A DNA stretch of 44,364 nucleotides. It comes from a virus. This document shows, in pieces, positions 43,622 through 44,364 of this stretch. Under the pieces are notes generated by a model, which had not been told where the DNA came from, ran no database searches, and worked only from the letters and a program-made list of their open reading frames with translations. Both the position numbers and the translations under genes were made by a program. Each line of letters opens with the position of its first letter. The first letter of the stretch is position 1. Location: positions 1-44,364 of the IMG/VR virus record IMGVR_UViG_3300042455_002512; one strand, given 5' to 3'.

Positions 43622-43846
43622 ATGACAACTCAAGAAAAAATTACACAAAAATTGTATGAGGCGTTGACAAATAAATACTCCGCCCAAATTTCAGAAGCAG
43701 AAGCAACACTAATGGTTTATTTCAATAATCCTGTTGGTATTGGAGAACATCCACAACATTTGGAAGAAATGGATAAGTTTGTTGACCAACTTGCAAGTGC
43801 GAAAGATAAACTCGAAGCTTTACAGCAGTTTAAAAAGTATAGTTAA
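43622..43846 (+). CDS. Small hypothetical protein (74 aa) before uvsX
   Basis: A 74-residue, mostly helical, acidic protein with a central NPVGIGEHPQHLEEMDKFVDQL stretch and a C-terminal helix (AKDKLEALQQFKKY). I recall similar small proteins next to gp32 or uvsX in uncultured T4-like phages but cannot name a function. There is no Cys, membrane segment or signal. The uvsX start lies 1 nt after its stop, which suggests translational coupling and a role in recombination or replication, though that is inference. Confidence 0.75.
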   Translation: MTTQEKITQKLYEALTNKYSAQISEAEATLMVYFNNPVGIGEHPQHLEEMDKFVDQLASAKDKLEALQQFKKYS

Positions 43847-43847
43847 T

Positions 43848-44364
43848 ATGGCTATCAAGAAAAAAGAATTAGGTTTAGATTCAATTAAATCTAAATTCTC
43901 TACTTCGGCAAAATATAAACCTCAAAGGTATTTTGACTTGGGTACAGAATTTTTGGATGCGGTTGGAATACCAGGGCCGGCTATTGGGCATATCAATATG
44001 TTCTTGGGTCACTCTGATACAGGTAAGACCACTGCTCTTGTAAAGGCGGCGGTTGATGCTCAGAAAAAAGGAATTCTTCCTGTATTCATTATCACAGAAC
44101 AAAAGTGGTCATTCGAACACGCCCGTATTATGGGGTTTCAGTGTGAAGAAGTTGTTGATGAATCGACAGGTGAGATTGACTGGGATGGTTTTTATCTCTT
44201 TAACAATAACTTCGACTATATCGAACAAATTACCGAGTATATCAACAACTTGTTGGATGCTCAAGAAAAAGGTGAATTGGATTATAGTTTGTCATTCCTT
44301 TGGGATTCCGTTGGTTCAGTTCCTTGTAAGATGACCTTTGAAGGTAAGGGTGGAAAACAACACA
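43848..44364 (+). CDS. uvsX: UvsX (RecA-like recombinase), 5' part
   Basis: The gene starts at 43848 and runs off the window; 172 codons are visible. MFLGHSDTGKTTALVKAA is the Walker A (GHSDTGKTT), preceded by RYFDLGTEFLDAVGIPG as in T4 UvsX. FIITEQKWSFEHAR gives the conserved Glu region, and LSFLWDSVGSVP the Walker B Asp. UvsX forms the filament on ssDNA that carries out strand exchange and recombination-dependent replication; it displaces the gp32-type protein with the help of UvsY, which is not in view. The start codon follows the previous stop by one base with no Shine-Dalgarno sequence. The C-terminal part is not visible. Confidence 0.92.
   Translation, partial: MAIKKKELGLDSIKSKFSTSAKYKPQRYFDLGTEFLDAVGIPGPAIGHINMFLGHSDTGKTTALVKAAVDAQKKGILPVFIITEQKWSFEHARIMGFQCEEVVDESTGEIDWDGFYLFNNNFDYIEQITEYINNLLDAQEKGELDYSLSFLWDSVGSVPCKMTFEGKGGKQH

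Noticed and set aside
43263-43625. Plus-strand ORFs in the +1 frame inside and after the gp32-like gene (42867-43241 and 43263-43625)
   Set aside because: They overlap a firmly identified gene along most of their length, cross its terminator and show no domain or plausible start.
1-44364. tRNA genes, insertion sequences or integration sites
   Set aside because: I saw no cloverleaf-like segment, transposase, integrase or terminal inverted repeats anywhere in the window.

Overview
The window looks like part of the genome of a large T4-like myovirus that infects a member of the Bacteroidota, probably a flavobacterium. The phage assignment rests on recognisable T4-type proteins: a family B DNA polymerase (gp43), neck proteins resembling gp13, gp14 and gp15, tail sheath (gp18), tail tube (gp19), a gp26-type baseplate or tail-assembly protein, a tape measure, a LysM-type gp53, very large baseplate and hub proteins, a gp32-type ssDNA-binding protein and the start of UvsX. 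Host clues are the strong A+T bias, almost no Shine-Dalgarno sequences before start codons, a C-terminal fibre domain typical of Bacteroidetes surface proteins, and a Bacteroidetes-style OmpA domain in a baseplate protein.

Layout. Bases 1-5745 (+) are a glycan island: a GT10-like fucosyltransferase fragment, a GT11 fucosyltransferase, a small glycosyltransferase-like protein, a GT25/methyltransferase fusion, and a TylF/HtrL/GT2 three-domain fusion. Bases 5792-12084 (+) encode host-contact or fibre proteins (a P-domain/Thr-Pro-repeat protein and a 1031-aa fibre with an Asn-rich repeat ladder), a small unknown protein and a papain-like cysteine peptidase. DNA polymerase follows (12166-14991, +). 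A minus-strand block (14988-19021) carries an SNF2 helicase, an Fe/Mn superoxide dismutase, a gp13-like neck protein and a small unknown protein. Bases 19094-20801 (+) hold the gp14-like protein, a tiny zinc-ribbon protein and the gp15-like protein. A minus-strand ribbon-helix-helix gene sits at 20798-20962. Bases 21084-41684 (+) are the tail and baseplate module. Bases 41717-42620 hold two unknown proteins. Bases 42707-44364 start a replication and recombination cluster (gp32-like, unknown, UvsX) that runs off the end.

Regulation. Many structural genes are preceded by ATATTTATAAATA, which contains the T4 late core TATAAATA. This core often lies only 7-11 nt from the start codon, which implies very short or leaderless late mRNAs. 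The gp32-like gene instead has a sigma70-like TTGACA-N17-TATACT promoter. Strong hairpin terminators follow the sheath, the tube, the 224-aa protein and the gp32-like gene.

How the genes work together. Polymerase, SSB and UvsX replicate and recombine the genome. The neck, tail and baseplate genes build a contractile tail whose hub carries a lysozyme-like domain and whose baseplate carries a peptidoglycan-binding OmpA domain. The fibre proteins and glycosyltransferases probably shape the outer surface of the virion. The items most worth following up are a candidate +1 programmed frameshift between the gp26-like gene and a 62-codon ORF just before the tape measure, the extended late-promoter and leaderless-start architecture, the hub-lysozyme giant protein, and three accessory genes too short for ordinary gene finding (two zinc proteins and an RHH protein).
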